Assembly: GCA_015067715.1 (NCBI GenBank)
Contig: SVLY01000009.1
Coordinates: 1-64,000, forward strand
From: Oscillospiraceae bacterium
Lineage (GTDB): Bacteria; Bacillota; Clostridia; Oscillospirales; QAMX01
DNA: 64,000 nt
Direction: 5' to 3'
Shown piece after piece: positions 50,527-63,133 of this stretch (within the stretch, counting starts at the first letter, position 1; every line of letters starts with the position of its first letter). The position numbers and the translations under genes were made by a program. Under the pieces are notes generated by a model. The model did not search any database and was not told the DNA's origin. It saw nothing but the letters and a program-made list of their open reading frames with translations.

Positions 50527-50555
50527 TGCTTTTGTGCGTTTGTGGTGAACAAAAA

Positions 50556-50593
50556 AGCCTCCGGAAGGGAGCAAAAGGTCTCTTCCGGAGGCT
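50556..50593 (-). terminator. Terminator of the sigma-factor gene
   Basis: AGCCTCCGGAAG..CTTCCGGAGGCT with T-run on the reverse strand. Confidence 0.8.
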
Positions 50594-50608
50594 CTTGAAG
50601 TATGGAGA

Positions 50609-52219
50609 TCAGATGTAAACGTACGCGCCGACTACCTTGGCGGTGTGCTCACCGTATTTGATCCAACCGTCTTTTATCGCCTGCATAAGGACAATGTCTC
50701 TGGACATTGTGCTGTTGCTGCACGCAAAATAGCACATTCTCTCATCGTTTTTGAAAAGGGGAGGCAGAGACTCTGCGGTGAGCTTAAAGGCATAATCTTT
50801 CGCTTGGGCTAAAATGCCTTTTATCTCTTCTGTGTTCTGAGTGATAAGCTTTCTCTCGTCTTCAGTAAAGATCTTCCAGTTTTCTTCCGGTTCATTCTGC
50901 TTAAACACAGCTATTGCGGGTTCACAGGCGGAATTGTTTTTTCTGACATACCCGTACTCTAAAAGCCTGTCCAGCACACTCTGGCCGCAGTCTGCCCAGT
51001 GTCCTTTGGCGACCTTGACCAATGCATCTGATTCTTCGGCGGAAAGGTACGGGGGAGTCCTTGCTTCTATGTTTTCGTATTTGAACTTATACTGTGAAAA
51101 ATGCTGGCCTGAAGAATGTAGGCCAACAAAGGGTAGGAACGGGATATCTGCATTCTGATATCCGACGATATCCCATCTTCCGTTGTCGGGGCGCCTTGAG
51201 TATTCGAAAGGCTTTTTGGGCTTTGTGTATGCGAGAACGTCGAAGGCTCTCATCAAAAGAACCCATCTGGCATCTTCATAGGTAGTATACCCGCCAAAAT
51301 ATTTGATGCCGTGCGTTCCGCATACCGTTGAATAATCATCCACAAGCTTCTCAAAAAGGCCTGTGAGGCTTCCCGTTATGCGGCTGTTGTAATCCCATAT
51401 ATTCTCCTGTACGTCTTTTCCGATGATGGGAAAGGCCGTCTCATATTTGTTGTCCTTCCGGATCAAAAAAGTCTGCTCTGTCAGGTATTTCAGCTCGTCT
51501 TCCATATACGGAAGCGCAACGCCAAGCTCCATAGAAAGCTCTTCAGCAGTTGAGGGATTTCCGTAAGCCTCAAGAAAAATGTTATTGTACAATGCGTGGG
51601 AAAGAATGCTCCAGGGCTGGCCGTGATCACCGAACCTGTCACAGCTGTTTGTGAACGAAATATCCTCCGGCTTATAACTTCTGACACCAAATTCTCTTGC
51701 CATATCCATACCTTCCTTTAACATGATCCTGGCGCGGTGCAGTCTTTGCTGAACCGCGCTTGCAGAAAGGGAAAGCGATGCGGCAATATCACGAACTCTC
51801 CTGTTATCTATGTAATAGGCAACGACGATGTTTCGAAAATCGCTCTTGATAAACGCCAGCTCACGCCGGAGCAGAGCCATTTGCTCTGTATGCATCATTT
51901 CACCGAGGATATCTGAACTCTCGTCTTCAATTTCATAGTCGCCGATATCGGAACCGGTTACCGATTCATTTCGACAATGCTTTTCCTTTGCCCATAGGGA
52001 ATAACGGTTACGCGCGATCTGCCATACCCATGCAGGAAAACCGGTTGGAACGGTGCCCTTGTTCAAAGCGGTGATGATCATAAGCGCGATGTCCTGAGTC
52101 AGATCCTCGGCTTCAACGTGGCTGCCGGTCTTCTTCAGGCAGAAATAAAACAGTTTTTCCATATAGTTTTCCGAAAATTCACTGATAAGCATATCACGCA
52201 TTTCGCTCGCGGCCTGCAT
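50609..52219 (-). CDS. ECF-type RNA polymerase sigma factor with long C-terminal extension
   Basis: Region 2: YFCLKKTGSHVEAEDLTQDIALMIITALNK..FPAWVWQIARNRYSLWAKEK; region 4: VVAYYIDNRRVRDIAASLSLSASAVQQRLHRARIMLKEG; about 350 further residues. Confidence 0.8.
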   Translation of the reverse strand: MQAASEMRDMLISEFSENYMEKLFYFCLKKTGSHVEAEDLTQDIALMIITALNKGTVPTGFPAWVWQIARNRYSLWAKEKHCRNESVTGSDIGDYEIEDESSDILGEMMHTEQMALLRRELAFIKSDFRNIVVAYYIDNRRVRDIAASLSLSASAVQQRLHRARIMLKEGMDMAREFGVRSYKPEDISFTNSCDRFGDHGQPWSILSHALYNNIFLEAYGNPSTAEELSMELGVALPYMEDELKYLTEQTFLIRKDNKYETAFPIIGKDVQENIWDYNSRITGSLTGLFEKLVDDYSTVCGTHGIKYFGGYTTYEDARWVLLMRAFDVLAYTKPKKPFEYSRRPDNGRWDIVGYQNADIPFLPFVGLHSSGQHFSQYKFKYENIEARTPPYLSAEESDALVKVAKGHWADCGQSVLDRLLEYGYVRKNNSACEPAIAVFKQNEPEENWKIFTEDERKLITQNTEEIKGILAQAKDYAFKLTAESLPPLFKNDERMCYFACSNSTMSRDIVLMQAIKDGWIKYGEHTAKVVGAYVYI

Positions 52220-52357
52220 GCTTTCGCCTCCTTTCAATCATATAGTGTGGAATTTTCCGGTTCGCTGACAGGATCGGTGAAAATATTATAGCATGAATTT
52301 CTGCGTCAGTCTACGGATAAGTATTTTACCTCTGCGGATTCGGTAACGGCGAAAAAA

Positions 52358-52382
52358 ACAGAGAATGCAAGGCATTCTCTGT
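52358..52382. terminator. Terminator downstream of dnaJ
   Basis: ACAGAGAATGC-aag-GCATTCTCTGT with flanking A and T runs. Confidence 0.85.
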
Positions 52383-52391
52383 TTTTTTGTT

Positions 52392-53543
52392 TTAGTTGTT
52401 GAAAAGGTTTTTCATCTTCTCGAAAAAGCTCTTGCCCTTGGCGTTGTTGCGCTCGTCGGTGATCTTGCCTAGCTCTTTGAGGAGTTCTTTTTGCTTTGCG
52501 TTCAGATTCTTGGGGGTCTCAACGATGACGGTGAGAAGGTAGTCGCCGCGGTTTTTGGTGTTTACGATGGCGATGCCTTTGTTGCGGATCTTGAGAACCG
52601 TGCCGGACTGGATGCCGTCGGGGATGGTGAACTTCATGGGACCTTCAAGGCTGGGGATCTCGATCTCCGCGCCAAGAGCGGCCTGGCTGAATGTGACGGG
52701 CACCGTGCAGAGCAGGTTTGCGCCGTCGCGCTCGAAGATCTCGTGGCGGGTGACGCGGATGTGAACGTGAAGATCGCCTGCGGGGCCGCCGTTTGCGCCG
52801 TGGTTACCCTGGCCGCGGAGTATTATGGTGCGGCCGTCGTCGATGCCGGCGGGGATCTGAACGGTGATGGTGCGGTTCTTTCTGGCAAAGCCGTTACCGC
52901 CGCAGTTCTTACAGGGGGTCTTTATCACCTTGCCGCGGCCGTTACAGGCGGAACAGGGAGCGGTGGAGGTGAAGGAGCCCAGAGCCGTCCTGCGGGTCTG
53001 GCGAACCTGACCGGAGCCCCGGCAGGTCTGACAGGTCTCGGCAGAGGTGCCCTTTGCCGCACCTGAGCCTCCGCACTCAGCGCATTTTTCAACGCGGCTT
53101 ACGGTTATGTCCTTTGAGCAGCCAAAGACCGCCTCCTCGAAGGTGATGGTCATTGAGCGCTCGATATCGTCGCCTCTGCGGGGGGCGTTGCGGGAGGATG
53201 CGCCTCCGCCAAAGCCGCCGCCGAAGAAGGAGCTGAATATGTCTCCGATGTCCACGTCGAAGCCGCCGTAGCCACCGTAACCGCCAGCGCCGGGCTGGCC
53301 TGCGCCGTAGTTGGGGTCCACACCGGCGAAACCGAACTGGTCGTAACGGCTCTTCTTTTCGGGGTCGGAGAGAACCTCCCAGGCTTCGTTTATCTCTTTA
53401 AATTTTGCCTCGGCCTCGGCATTGCCGGGGTTGAGGTCGGGATGGTATTGTTTGGCAAGCTTTCGGTATGCCTTTTTAATATCGTCTTCCCCGGCGTTTT
53501 TTTCAACGCCAAGTACTTCGTAATAGTCGCGTTTGTCGGCCAT
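52392..53543 (-). CDS. dnaJ: Chaperone DnaJ
   Basis: [33 protein letters not shown]; four CxxCxGxG zinc repeats. Confidence 0.97.
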   Translation of the reverse strand: MADKRDYYEVLGVEKNAGEDDIKKAYRKLAKQYHPDLNPGNAEAEAKFKEINEAWEVLSDPEKKSRYDQFGFAGVDPNYGAGQPGAGGYGGYGGFDVDIGDIFSSFFGGGFGGGASSRNAPRRGDDIERSMTITFEEAVFGCSKDITVSRVEKCAECGGSGAAKGTSAETCQTCRGSGQVRQTRRTALGSFTSTAPCSACNGRGKVIKTPCKNCGGNGFARKNRTITVQIPAGIDDGRTIILRGQGNHGANGGPAGDLHVHIRVTRHEIFERDGANLLCTVPVTFSQAALGAEIEIPSLEGPMKFTIPDGIQSGTVLKIRNKGIAIVNTKNRGDYLLTVIVETPKNLNAKQKELLKELGKITDERNNAKGKSFFEKMKNLFNN

Positions 53544-53615
53544 AGTGCCACTTGCTCCCGTGTCGGATTTCACCATAGGAGGGTCGGCTCAGCGCCGACC
53601 CTCCCGGTGATTGAT

Positions 53616-55481
<1,866 letters not shown>

Positions 55482-55535
55482 TTAGTTTTTTATGATCTAT
55501 GTGTAACCGAACCTTCCCAAAGGTCTTGGGGGCGG

Positions 55536-56126
55536 TCAGTTTGCAACCTTTACCATTGCAAAGCGGATGACTTTGTCCTTGAGCTTGTAGCCCTTGAGGA
55601 GAACCTCAGCCACGATGTTATCGTCGTAGCTGTCGTCGTCCACGTGCATAACGGCGTTGTGGAGCGCGGGGTCGAACTCTTTGAGTTTGGGGTCGATGAC
55701 CTCGATCTTTTCGGCGGCGAGAATGCTGTCCAGCTGTTTCATTACCTGCTCGAGACCGGCCTTAAGGCCTTCGCCGTCGGGGTAGAGCATTGCGCGCTCA
55801 AGATTGTCTATAAAAGGAAGGAAGGCGGAAACTGCGGAGGCGTAAGCCTCGTTGTATATGGCCTCTTTTTCCTTTGCGGTGCGCTTGCGGAAATTGTCGT
55901 ACTCTGCGGAGACCCGAAGCAGAGAATCCTTTACCTCGGCGGAGTCTGCGCGGACTTTGTCGGCAACCTCGATGGCGGCGTCCCGCTGGGCGATGGCGTC
56001 AGCGAGCTGTGCGGCAAGCTCTTCCGGGGTGGGAGAAGTCTGGGCGACCTCTTCGGCGGCTTCGGTCACTTCGTTTTCGGTGACCTCGGCGGCCTTTTTC
56101 TTCTTGTCTTTTTCGGACATTTTCAT
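55536..56126 (-). CDS. grpE: Nucleotide exchange factor GrpE
   Basis: RVSAEYDNFRKRTAKEKE; C-terminal EVLLKGYKLKDKVIRFAMVKVAN. Confidence 0.95.
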   Translation of the reverse strand: MKMSEKDKKKKAAEVTENEVTEAAEEVAQTSPTPEELAAQLADAIAQRDAAIEVADKVRADSAEVKDSLLRVSAEYDNFRKRTAKEKEAIYNEAYASAVSAFLPFIDNLERAMLYPDGEGLKAGLEQVMKQLDSILAAEKIEVIDPKLKEFDPALHNAVMHVDDDSYDDNIVAEVLLKGYKLKDKVIRFAMVKVAN

Positions 56127-57184
56127 TCTCCTTTGTCCTTATTGTCCTCCGGCTGGTTCACGGTCTCGCCCAGGACGGCGCTGAGCCCGTGAGCAAAATA
56201 GGAAAGCCTTGCGGCAAGCCGGGAATAATTCATTCTGGTGGGACCCACTATGCCGATATATCCCCGGTAGCCGTTGCCGAGGTAACAGCCCGTGACCATA
56301 AGACTGGCATCCCGAAGGGGCAGGGCAGAGTTTTCTGCGCCTATGCGCACCACAAGGGGCGCTTCGCCGGGCATTGGCAGCCATTCCACGTTGTCGGCCT
56401 CTTTGAGAAAGCCGAAAAGCTCTTTGGCTCTGTCCGGGTCCCGGTATTCGGGGTAGGAAAGCAGGTTGCTTTCTCCGGCGGTGGATATTTCCATTTCGGT
56501 GGAGGCCTCGGCAAGCTCGCTTATGAAGTCCACAAGCCTTGCCATAAGGTCGTGACAGCCGTATTCCGCGGCGGCGCTGAGGGTCTTGAGGTGACCCACG
56601 GTGACGGCGGCAGGCTCAAGGCCCACTAAAAGGCCGTTTGCCGTGGAGAGGAAATCGCAAAGGGCTGAGGTGGACGGCTTTTCACCAAGGTGGATGACCT
56701 TGTCCCGGACGACCCCGTTGCCAAGCACCACCAGCAGAACGAAGACCGTCCCGTCACAGGGGATGGCGTCTATGCGGCGGATGGTCTTTCCGGAGGAAAG
56801 CCGGGGGGCCACGGTGACCGCGGCGTAATTGGTCAGCCGGGAGAGGACCTGGCCGATCTCTTCGGTGAGCCTGTCGTAGTGGGCGATCTTAAGCTTTAGC
56901 GCCCGGCGGAGCTCGGCGGTATCGTCCGTTGTGAGGGCGTAACCGTTCATAAGCTCGTTTACGTAAAGGCGGTAGCCCTTGTGGGTGGGAATACGTCCGG
57001 CGGAGGTGTGGGGCTGTTCAAGATAGCCCTGAGCGATAAGCTCTGCCATTTCGTTTCTCAGCGTTGCCGATGAAACGCCTAAATCGTATTTCCCGGAAAG
57101 CGATTTTGACCCAACAGGCTCGGCAGTGGCAATATAGGTCTCGACGATGGCCTTAAGAATACTCCTCTGGCGCAGGGTGAGCAT
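56123..57184 (-). CDS. hrcA: Heat-inducible transcription repressor HrcA
   Basis: LTLRQRSILKAIVETYIATAEPVGSKSLSGKYDLGVSSATLRNEMAELIAQGYLEQPHTSAGRIPTHKGYRLYV. Confidence 0.97.
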   Translation of the reverse strand: MLTLRQRSILKAIVETYIATAEPVGSKSLSGKYDLGVSSATLRNEMAELIAQGYLEQPHTSAGRIPTHKGYRLYVNELMNGYALTTDDTAELRRALKLKIAHYDRLTEEIGQVLSRLTNYAAVTVAPRLSSGKTIRRIDAIPCDGTVFVLLVVLGNGVVRDKVIHLGEKPSTSALCDFLSTANGLLVGLEPAAVTVGHLKTLSAAAEYGCHDLMARLVDFISELAEASTEMEISTAGESNLLSYPEYRDPDRAKELFGFLKEADNVEWLPMPGEAPLVVRIGAENSALPLRDASLMVTGCYLGNGYRGYIGIVGPTRMNYSRLAARLSYFAHGLSAVLGETVNQPEDNKDKGE

Positions 57185-57221
57185 ATGCAGCCCTCCGATC
57201 GTGTCGGTTTGTTTTTGCTCT

Positions 57222-57248
57222 TTAGCACTCGTTGCTTCCGAGTGCTAA
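57222..57248. promoter_or_regulatory. CIRCE operator (HrcA binding site)
   Basis: Perfect TTAGCACTC-N9-GAGTGCTAA. Confidence 0.97.
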
Positions 57249-57251
57249 TAT

Positions 57252-57280
57252 AATTTACCACGGATGGAGAGATTTGTCAA
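57252..57280 (-). promoter_or_regulatory. SigA-type promoter of hrcA-grpE-dnaK-dnaJ
   Basis: Reverse strand TTGACA (57280-57275) - 17 nt - TAAATT (57257-57252), directly upstream of CIRCE. Confidence 0.75.
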
Positions 57281-57483
57281 GTATAAAATGACCAATTCTG
57301 ACCATTGATATGCGAAAAAAAATCAAACCAAATTCCGCCGCCTTTGTTCTCTTTGCACAAAATTTGCCGCGCGGGCTCTCCGTGGGCGGTGAGAGGGGGT
57401 ATAATAAGGCTGAAACCGAGGTGAAATGACGGTATAAATATTATTAATCATGCATAAATATTAGGCTGTGTAAAAAATTATGC

Positions 57484-57511
57484 TTGACAAAAGGAAAATA
57501 TGATGTATAAT
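57484..57511 (+). promoter_or_regulatory. SigA-type promoter of arg operon
   Basis: TTGACA - 16 nt - TATAAT, preceded by AT-rich taaatattattaatcatgcataaatatta (possible ArgR box). Confidence 0.75.
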
Positions 57512-57581
57512 TATACCCAGTAAATTAACGGGGACGAGCAATTTCGGCTCCGCGATATCTAAAGGAAACGGTGAATAAAAA

Positions 57582-58811
57582 ATGAAAAACGAATCCATCA
57601 AAAAAGTTGTTCTTGCTTACTCCGGCGGCCTTGACACTTCCATAATTATTCCGTGGCTCAAAGAGAATTACAACAATTGCGAAGTCGTTGCAGTGTCCGG
57701 TGACGTTGGTCAGGGAACCGAGCTTGACGGTCTGGAAGAAAAGGCCCTCAAGACCGGCGCTTCCAAGCTCTACATCGAAGACCTCCGCAAGGAATTTGTC
57801 GAAGAGTATATCTTCCCCACCATGAAGGCCGGCGCCGTTTACGAGGGCGATTACCTTCTTGGCACCTCTTTTGCCCGTCCCGTTATTGCAAAGCGCATCG
57901 TTGAGATCGCCAAGGCCGAAGGCGCCGACGCTATCTGCCACGGCTGCACCGGCAAGGGCAACGACCAGGTCCGCTTCGAGCTGGCCATCAAGGCTTTTGC
58001 TCCCGAGATGAAGATCATCGCTCCCTGGCGTGAATGGGACATCAAGTCCCGCGACGAAGAGATCGACTACGCCGAGGCTCATAATATTCCCCTGAAGATC
58101 AACCGCGAGACCAACTACTCCAAGGACAAGAACCTCTGGCACCTGTCCCACGAGGGCATGGATCTTGAAGATCCCGCCAATATGCCCCAGTACGACAAGC
58201 CCGGCTTCCTTGAACTGGGCGTTTCCCCCATGCAGGCTCCCGACGCTCCCACCTTCATCTCCCTGGGCTTTGAGGCCGGTATTCCCACCTCTCTCAACGG
58301 CGAAAAGGTCGACGGCGTCACCCTTATCGAAAAGCTGAACAAGCTTGGCGGCGACAACGGCATTGGTCTGGCCGACCTTGTTGAAAACCGTCTCGTGGGC
58401 ATGAAGTCCCGCGGCGTTTACGAGACTCCCGGCGGCACCATTCTCTACCGTGCCCACCAGGTTCTTGAGACTCTCTGCCTCGACCGCGACACCGCCCACT
58501 ACAAGGAGCTTGTCGCCAGCCGCTTTGCAGAGCTTGTCTACTTCGGCCAGTGGTACACTCCCCTCCGCGAGGCTCTCTCCGCCTTCGTTGACGAGACCCA
58601 GAAGACCGTCACCGGCGAAGTCAAGCTGATGCTCTACAAGGGCAACATCATCAACGCCGGCGTCACCTCTCCCTACTCCCTGTACGATGCCGACATCGCC
58701 ACCTTCGACGCCGACGAGGTCTACGACCAGAACGACTCCGCAGGTTTCATCAACCTCTTTGGCCTGCCCCTCACCGTTCGCGCCCACATGAAGGCAAAGA
58801 ACGAAAAGTAA
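57582..58811 (+). CDS. argG: Argininosuccinate synthase
   Basis: [37 protein letters not shown]. Confidence 0.97.
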   Translation: MKNESIKKVVLAYSGGLDTSIIIPWLKENYNNCEVVAVSGDVGQGTELDGLEEKALKTGASKLYIEDLRKEFVEEYIFPTMKAGAVYEGDYLLGTSFARPVIAKRIVEIAKAEGADAICHGCTGKGNDQVRFELAIKAFAPEMKIIAPWREWDIKSRDEEIDYAEAHNIPLKINRETNYSKDKNLWHLSHEGMDLEDPANMPQYDKPGFLELGVSPMQAPDAPTFISLGFEAGIPTSLNGEKVDGVTLIEKLNKLGGDNGIGLADLVENRLVGMKSRGVYETPGGTILYRAHQVLETLCLDRDTAHYKELVASRFAELVYFGQWYTPLREALSAFVDETQKTVTGEVKLMLYKGNIINAGVTSPYSLYDADIATFDADEVYDQNDSAGFINLFGLPLTVRAHMKAKNEK

Positions 58812-58862
58812 GCTCTCTTCTACCTTATATTTATATCCCGCGGAAGGACGTGTTATTTAACA

Positions 58863-59807
58863 ATGTTTAAAGTTTTTGTAGACGGTAACCGAGGCACAAC
58901 GGGCCTTAACGTGTGCGAGAGACTGGCCGCAAGAGACGACGTCGAGCTGCTGACCATTGACCCGGACAAGAGAAAAGACCCCGCCGAGAGAAAGCGTCTT
59001 ATCAACAGCGCGGACATTGTTTTCCTCTGCCTTCCGGACGATGCGGCCCGCGAGGCCGTTGCCATGGTTGAAAACCCCAACACCCGCGTGATCGACGCAT
59101 CCACCGCTCACCGCACCGTGCCCGGCTGGGCCTACGGTCTGCCGGAGCTCTCTCCCGCCCACAGAAAGGCCGTGGAGAAGGGACAGTGGGTGGCCGTTCC
59201 CGGCTGTCACGCCAGCGGTTTTGCCATGCTTGTTTATCCCCTTGTCGCAATGGGCTATACCTCCGGTGACTATCCGTTCACGGCCTTCTCCGTGACCGGA
59301 TTCACCGGCGGCGGAAATAAGATGATCTCCGAGTACGGTGACGTTCTTCGCCCTGCGGATTACGAGACCCCCAGACAGTACGGCCTTACCCAGAACCACA
59401 AGCACCTTCCCGAAATGCGCGCCGTAAGCGGCCTGAACAGCTTTCCCACCTTCTCCCCCGTTGTGGGCGACTTCCCCCGGGGCATGGTGGTGACCATCCC
59501 GCTGTTCGCCAGACTTATGGAAAAGAGCGTTACCGTGGACGGGCTGAGAGATGCCTTTGCAGAGTACTACGCCGGACAGAAGATGATCCGGGTGCTCTCT
59601 GCGGCTCAGGTGAACGCCCTTGAGGGCTTCATCGGCGCAAACCAGCTTGCCGGTCACGACAGCGCAGAGATCATCGTCACGGGAAACGACGAGCGCATTA
59701 TGCTCCACGCCAGATTCGACAATCTGGGCAAGGGCGCTTCCGGCGCGGCCATGCAGTGTATGAACATCATGACCGGCTCCGAGGAAACTGCCGGGCTCAC
59801 CGTCTGA
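58863..59807 (+). CDS. argC: N-acetyl-gamma-glutamyl-phosphate reductase, short (type 2) form
   Basis: VFVDGNRGTTGLNVCERLAARDDVELLTI; VAVPGCHASGFAMLVYPLV. Confidence 0.94.
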   Translation: MFKVFVDGNRGTTGLNVCERLAARDDVELLTIDPDKRKDPAERKRLINSADIVFLCLPDDAAREAVAMVENPNTRVIDASTAHRTVPGWAYGLPELSPAHRKAVEKGQWVAVPGCHASGFAMLVYPLVAMGYTSGDYPFTAFSVTGFTGGGNKMISEYGDVLRPADYETPRQYGLTQNHKHLPEMRAVSGLNSFPTFSPVVGDFPRGMVVTIPLFARLMEKSVTVDGLRDAFAEYYAGQKMIRVLSAAQVNALEGFIGANQLAGHDSAEIIVTGNDERIMLHARFDNLGKGASGAAMQCMNIMTGSEETAGLTV

Positions 59808-59852
59808 ACCCCAAAAACCAACACACACATATATAACGTAAGGAAGTTGATT

Positions 59853-61064
59853 ATGAAGATCATCAGCGGAGGCGTTACTGCCGCCCGGGGCTTCAAGGCC
59901 GCGGGTACCCATTGCGGAATTCGCAAAAACCACTCTAAAAAAGACCTGGCTCTTATTCTCAGCGCCTGTGAGGCCTCAGCCGCCGGCGTTTACACCACCA
60001 ACCTTGTAAAAGGTGCTCCCGTTCAGGTAACCAGGGCCCATATCGCCGCCGACGGAAAGCTTCGCGCCATCGTCTGCAACAGCGGAAACGCAAACACCTG
60101 CTGCGCCGACGGTATCATCAAGGCCGAGAGAATGTGCAGCATCGTTGCCCACAGAACCGGCGTTGCCCCCTCTGACGTTGCCGTTGCGTCCACCGGCGTT
60201 ATCGGCCAGCCCCTTCCCATCGAGCCCATCGAGGAAGCCATGGAGGGTCTTGTGGGTCAGCTTACGTCGGACGGCAGCAGCGACGCCGCTCTTGCCATTA
60301 TGACCACGGACACCGTTAAAAAAGAGATCGCCGTTGAGTTCACCCTGGGAGGAAAGACCTGCCGCATGGGCGGCATTGCCAAGGGCTCCGGCATGATCCA
60401 CCCCAATATGGCCACCATGCTGGTGTTCATCACCACCGATGCGGCCGTTCCCTCTGAAACCCTTCAGAAGCTCCTCTCTGCCGACGTCAAGGACACCTTC
60501 AACATGGTCAGCGTTGACGGCGACACCTCCACGAGCGACATGGTCATCGTCATGGCAAACGGCATGGCGGAAAACGGACCTCTCTCTGCCCAGGACGAGA
60601 CCGAGCTTGCCGCCGCCCTTCGGGCAGTCACCGGTTACCTCTGCAAAATGATCGCCTCCGACGGCGAGGGAGCAACCAAGCTTCTTGAATGCCGCGTTTC
60701 CGGCGCATTCACCGATGCCGACGCCCGCATTGCCGCAAAGTCCGTCATCGGCTCCAGCCTTCTCAAGGCCGCCATGTTCGGCGCCGACGCCAACTGGGGC
60801 AGAGTTCTCTGCGCCGTGGGCTACAGCGGAGCGAACGTTGACGTGGACAAGGTGGACGTGAGCTTCGAAAGCAAGGCAGGCTCCGTTGAGGTCTGCCGCA
60901 TGGGCAGGGGAATTGAATTCTCCGAAGAGATCGCAAAGCAGGTGCTCTCCGAAAAGGAGATCGCCATCGTCATCGGCCTTAACAGCGGCGAGGGTTGCGC
61001 CACCGCATGGGGCTGTGACCTCACCTACGATTACGTCCGCATCAACGGCGACTACCGCACCTGA
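59853..61064 (+). CDS. argJ: Bifunctional ornithine acetyltransferase / N-acetylglutamate synthase
   Basis: GGVTAARGFKAAGTHCGIRKNHSKKDLALI; GSGMIHPNMATMLVFITTDAAV. Confidence 0.97.
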   Translation: MKIISGGVTAARGFKAAGTHCGIRKNHSKKDLALILSACEASAAGVYTTNLVKGAPVQVTRAHIAADGKLRAIVCNSGNANTCCADGIIKAERMCSIVAHRTGVAPSDVAVASTGVIGQPLPIEPIEEAMEGLVGQLTSDGSSDAALAIMTTDTVKKEIAVEFTLGGKTCRMGGIAKGSGMIHPNMATMLVFITTDAAVPSETLQKLLSADVKDTFNMVSVDGDTSTSDMVIVMANGMAENGPLSAQDETELAAALRAVTGYLCKMIASDGEGATKLLECRVSGAFTDADARIAAKSVIGSSLLKAAMFGADANWGRVLCAVGYSGANVDVDKVDVSFESKAGSVEVCRMGRGIEFSEEIAKQVLSEKEIAIVIGLNSGEGCATAWGCDLTYDYVRINGDYRT

Positions 61065-61090
61065 GCCGTTCCGGAGGGGAAGAGATAAAA

Positions 61091-61957
61091 ATGATAACCA
61101 ATAACCAGCGGGCAGAGATCCTTGCGCAGGCTCTGCCCCATATTCAGGAATACAACGGAAAGATCGTTGTTGTGAAGTACGGCGGAAACGCCATGATAAA
61201 CGAAAGCCTTAAGTCCGACGTTATGCAGGATATCGTTCTTCTGAACCTTATCGGCGTTAAGGTGGTTCTCGTCCACGGCGGCGGACCGGAGCTTTCCGCT
61301 CTGCTTAAGCGCCTTGGCCACGAGAGTAAATTCGTAAACGGTCTCCGCGTGACCGACGACGTCACCGCCGAGGCGGCGCTGATGGTGCTCTCCGGAAAGA
61401 TCAACAAAAAGCTGGTTGCAAAGATCGGCAGCTTCGGCGGCAGAGCCGTCGGCCTTTCCGGTCTGGACTCCGGGCTTATCAAGGCCAAAACCATGGATCC
61501 GGAGCTTGGATACGTCGGGGATATCACCGGCATAAACGCCGAGCCCATCACCGACCTTCTGGAAAAGGGCTATATTCCCGTTGTTTCCACAGTTGGCTGT
61601 GACGATGAGGAAAACATCTACAACATAAATGCAGACACCGCCGCGGCGCAGATCGCCGCCGAGCTCAACGCCGAAAGCCTTGTCTCCATGACGGACACTC
61701 CCGGCCTGCTCCGGGACAAGGACGATCCCTCCACCCTTATCTCCAAGATCGACGTTGCGGATATCCCCGCCCTTGTGGAAGAGGGAATTATCAGCGGCGG
61801 CATGATCCCTAAGGTGGACGGAATGGTGGAGGCCATTCGCAACGGCGTTAAAAAGGTCTTCATCATTGACGGCCGCCTGCCCCACGCAATTCTTGTTGAG
61901 ACCCTCACGGACGAGGGCATCGGCACCATGTTCGTTGCCGAAAAAACGGAGGACTAA
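61091..61957 (+). CDS. argB: Acetylglutamate kinase
   Basis: KIVVVKYGGNAMINESLK; VLVHGGGPELSALLKRLG. Confidence 0.97.
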   Translation: MITNNQRAEILAQALPHIQEYNGKIVVVKYGGNAMINESLKSDVMQDIVLLNLIGVKVVLVHGGGPELSALLKRLGHESKFVNGLRVTDDVTAEAALMVLSGKINKKLVAKIGSFGGRAVGLSGLDSGLIKAKTMDPELGYVGDITGINAEPITDLLEKGYIPVVSTVGCDDEENIYNINADTAAAQIAAELNAESLVSMTDTPGLLRDKDDPSTLISKIDVADIPALVEEGIISGGMIPKVDGMVEAIRNGVKKVFIIDGRLPHAILVETLTDEGIGTMFVAEKTED

Positions 61958-63133
61958 ATGTCGGATACCAAAACTCTGGACCGGGAGTATATCGCCGGAA
62001 CCTACGGCCGCTTTGACCTTGAGCTTGAGCGGGGCAAGGGCTCCATGGTTTACTCTGCGGACGGAAAAGAATATATCGATCTGGGCACGGGCATTGCCGT
62101 TAACACCTTCGGCTTTTGCGACGATGCCTGGACGGAGGCTGTCACCGCGCAGCTTTCACAGCTCCAGCACAGCTCAAACCTCTACTACACCGCCCCTCAG
62201 GCCCGCCTGGCGCAAATGCTCTGCGAGAAAACGGGCATGAAAAAGGTGTTTTTCTCCAACTCCGGCGCCGAGGCCAACGAGTGTATGATCAAGGCCGCCA
62301 GAAAATGGTCCCACGACACCTACGGACCCGACCGCAGCACCATTATCACCCTGCGCTCCAGCTTCCACGGCCGCACCATAACCACCCTTGCCGCCACCGG
62401 TCAGGACGTTTTCCACACCAATTTCGGCCCCTTCCCGGATGGCTTTGAATATGCCGAGCCCGGGGATCTTGCCATGGCAGAGGAGCTTTTGAAAAAAGGC
62501 GCCGCCGCCTTTATGCTTGAGACTGTCCAGGGCGAGGGCGGCGTGAGAGCTCTTGGCAAAGAATATATCGAGGGCGTTTACGCTCTCTGCCGCAAATACG
62601 GCGCGCTTTTCTGCGTTGACGAGGTTCAGACCGGCAACGGCAGAACCGGCAGGCTCTATTCCTATATGCACTACGACGTTCAGCCGGACATCGTCTCCAC
62701 CGCAAAGGGTCTTGCGGGCGGTCTGCCCATGGGCGCCACAATGTTTGCCGAAAGCACCGCAAACGTGCTCACCGCAGGTCTCCACGGCTCCACCTTCGGT
62801 GGCAACCCCATTGCCGCGGCAGGCGCCTGCAGCATAATTTCCCGGATCGACGGTGAGCTTCTGGCCTCCGTTGAAGAAAAAAGCGCCTATATCGTAAACG
62901 AGCTTTCCGGCGCAAAGGGCGTCAAGGGCGTTTCCGGTCTGGGCTTTATGCTGGGTATCGCTACCGAAGCCCCCGCAAAGGCAATTGTTGCCAGGCTTAT
63001 GGAAAAGGGCGTGCTTGTCCTCACCGCAAAGGACAAGGTCAGACTTCTTCCCGCACTGAACATCGACTTTGAGCTTTTGAAAAAAGCCGTTTCCCTTATC
63101 AAGGAGGTAATTGCAGATGAAACACCTGCTTAA
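61958..63133 (+). CDS. argD: Acetylornithine aminotransferase
   Basis: VFFSNSGAEANECMIKAARKW; FCVDEVQTGNGRTGRLYSYMHYDVQPDIVSTAKGLAGGLPMG. Confidence 0.96.
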   Translation: MSDTKTLDREYIAGTYGRFDLELERGKGSMVYSADGKEYIDLGTGIAVNTFGFCDDAWTEAVTAQLSQLQHSSNLYYTAPQARLAQMLCEKTGMKKVFFSNSGAEANECMIKAARKWSHDTYGPDRSTIITLRSSFHGRTITTLAATGQDVFHTNFGPFPDGFEYAEPGDLAMAEELLKKGAAAFMLETVQGEGGVRALGKEYIEGVYALCRKYGALFCVDEVQTGNGRTGRLYSYMHYDVQPDIVSTAKGLAGGLPMGATMFAESTANVLTAGLHGSTFGGNPIAAAGACSIISRIDGELLASVEEKSAYIVNELSGAKGVKGVSGLGFMLGIATEAPAKAIVARLMEKGVLVLTAKDKVRLLPALNIDFELLKKAVSLIKEVIADETPA

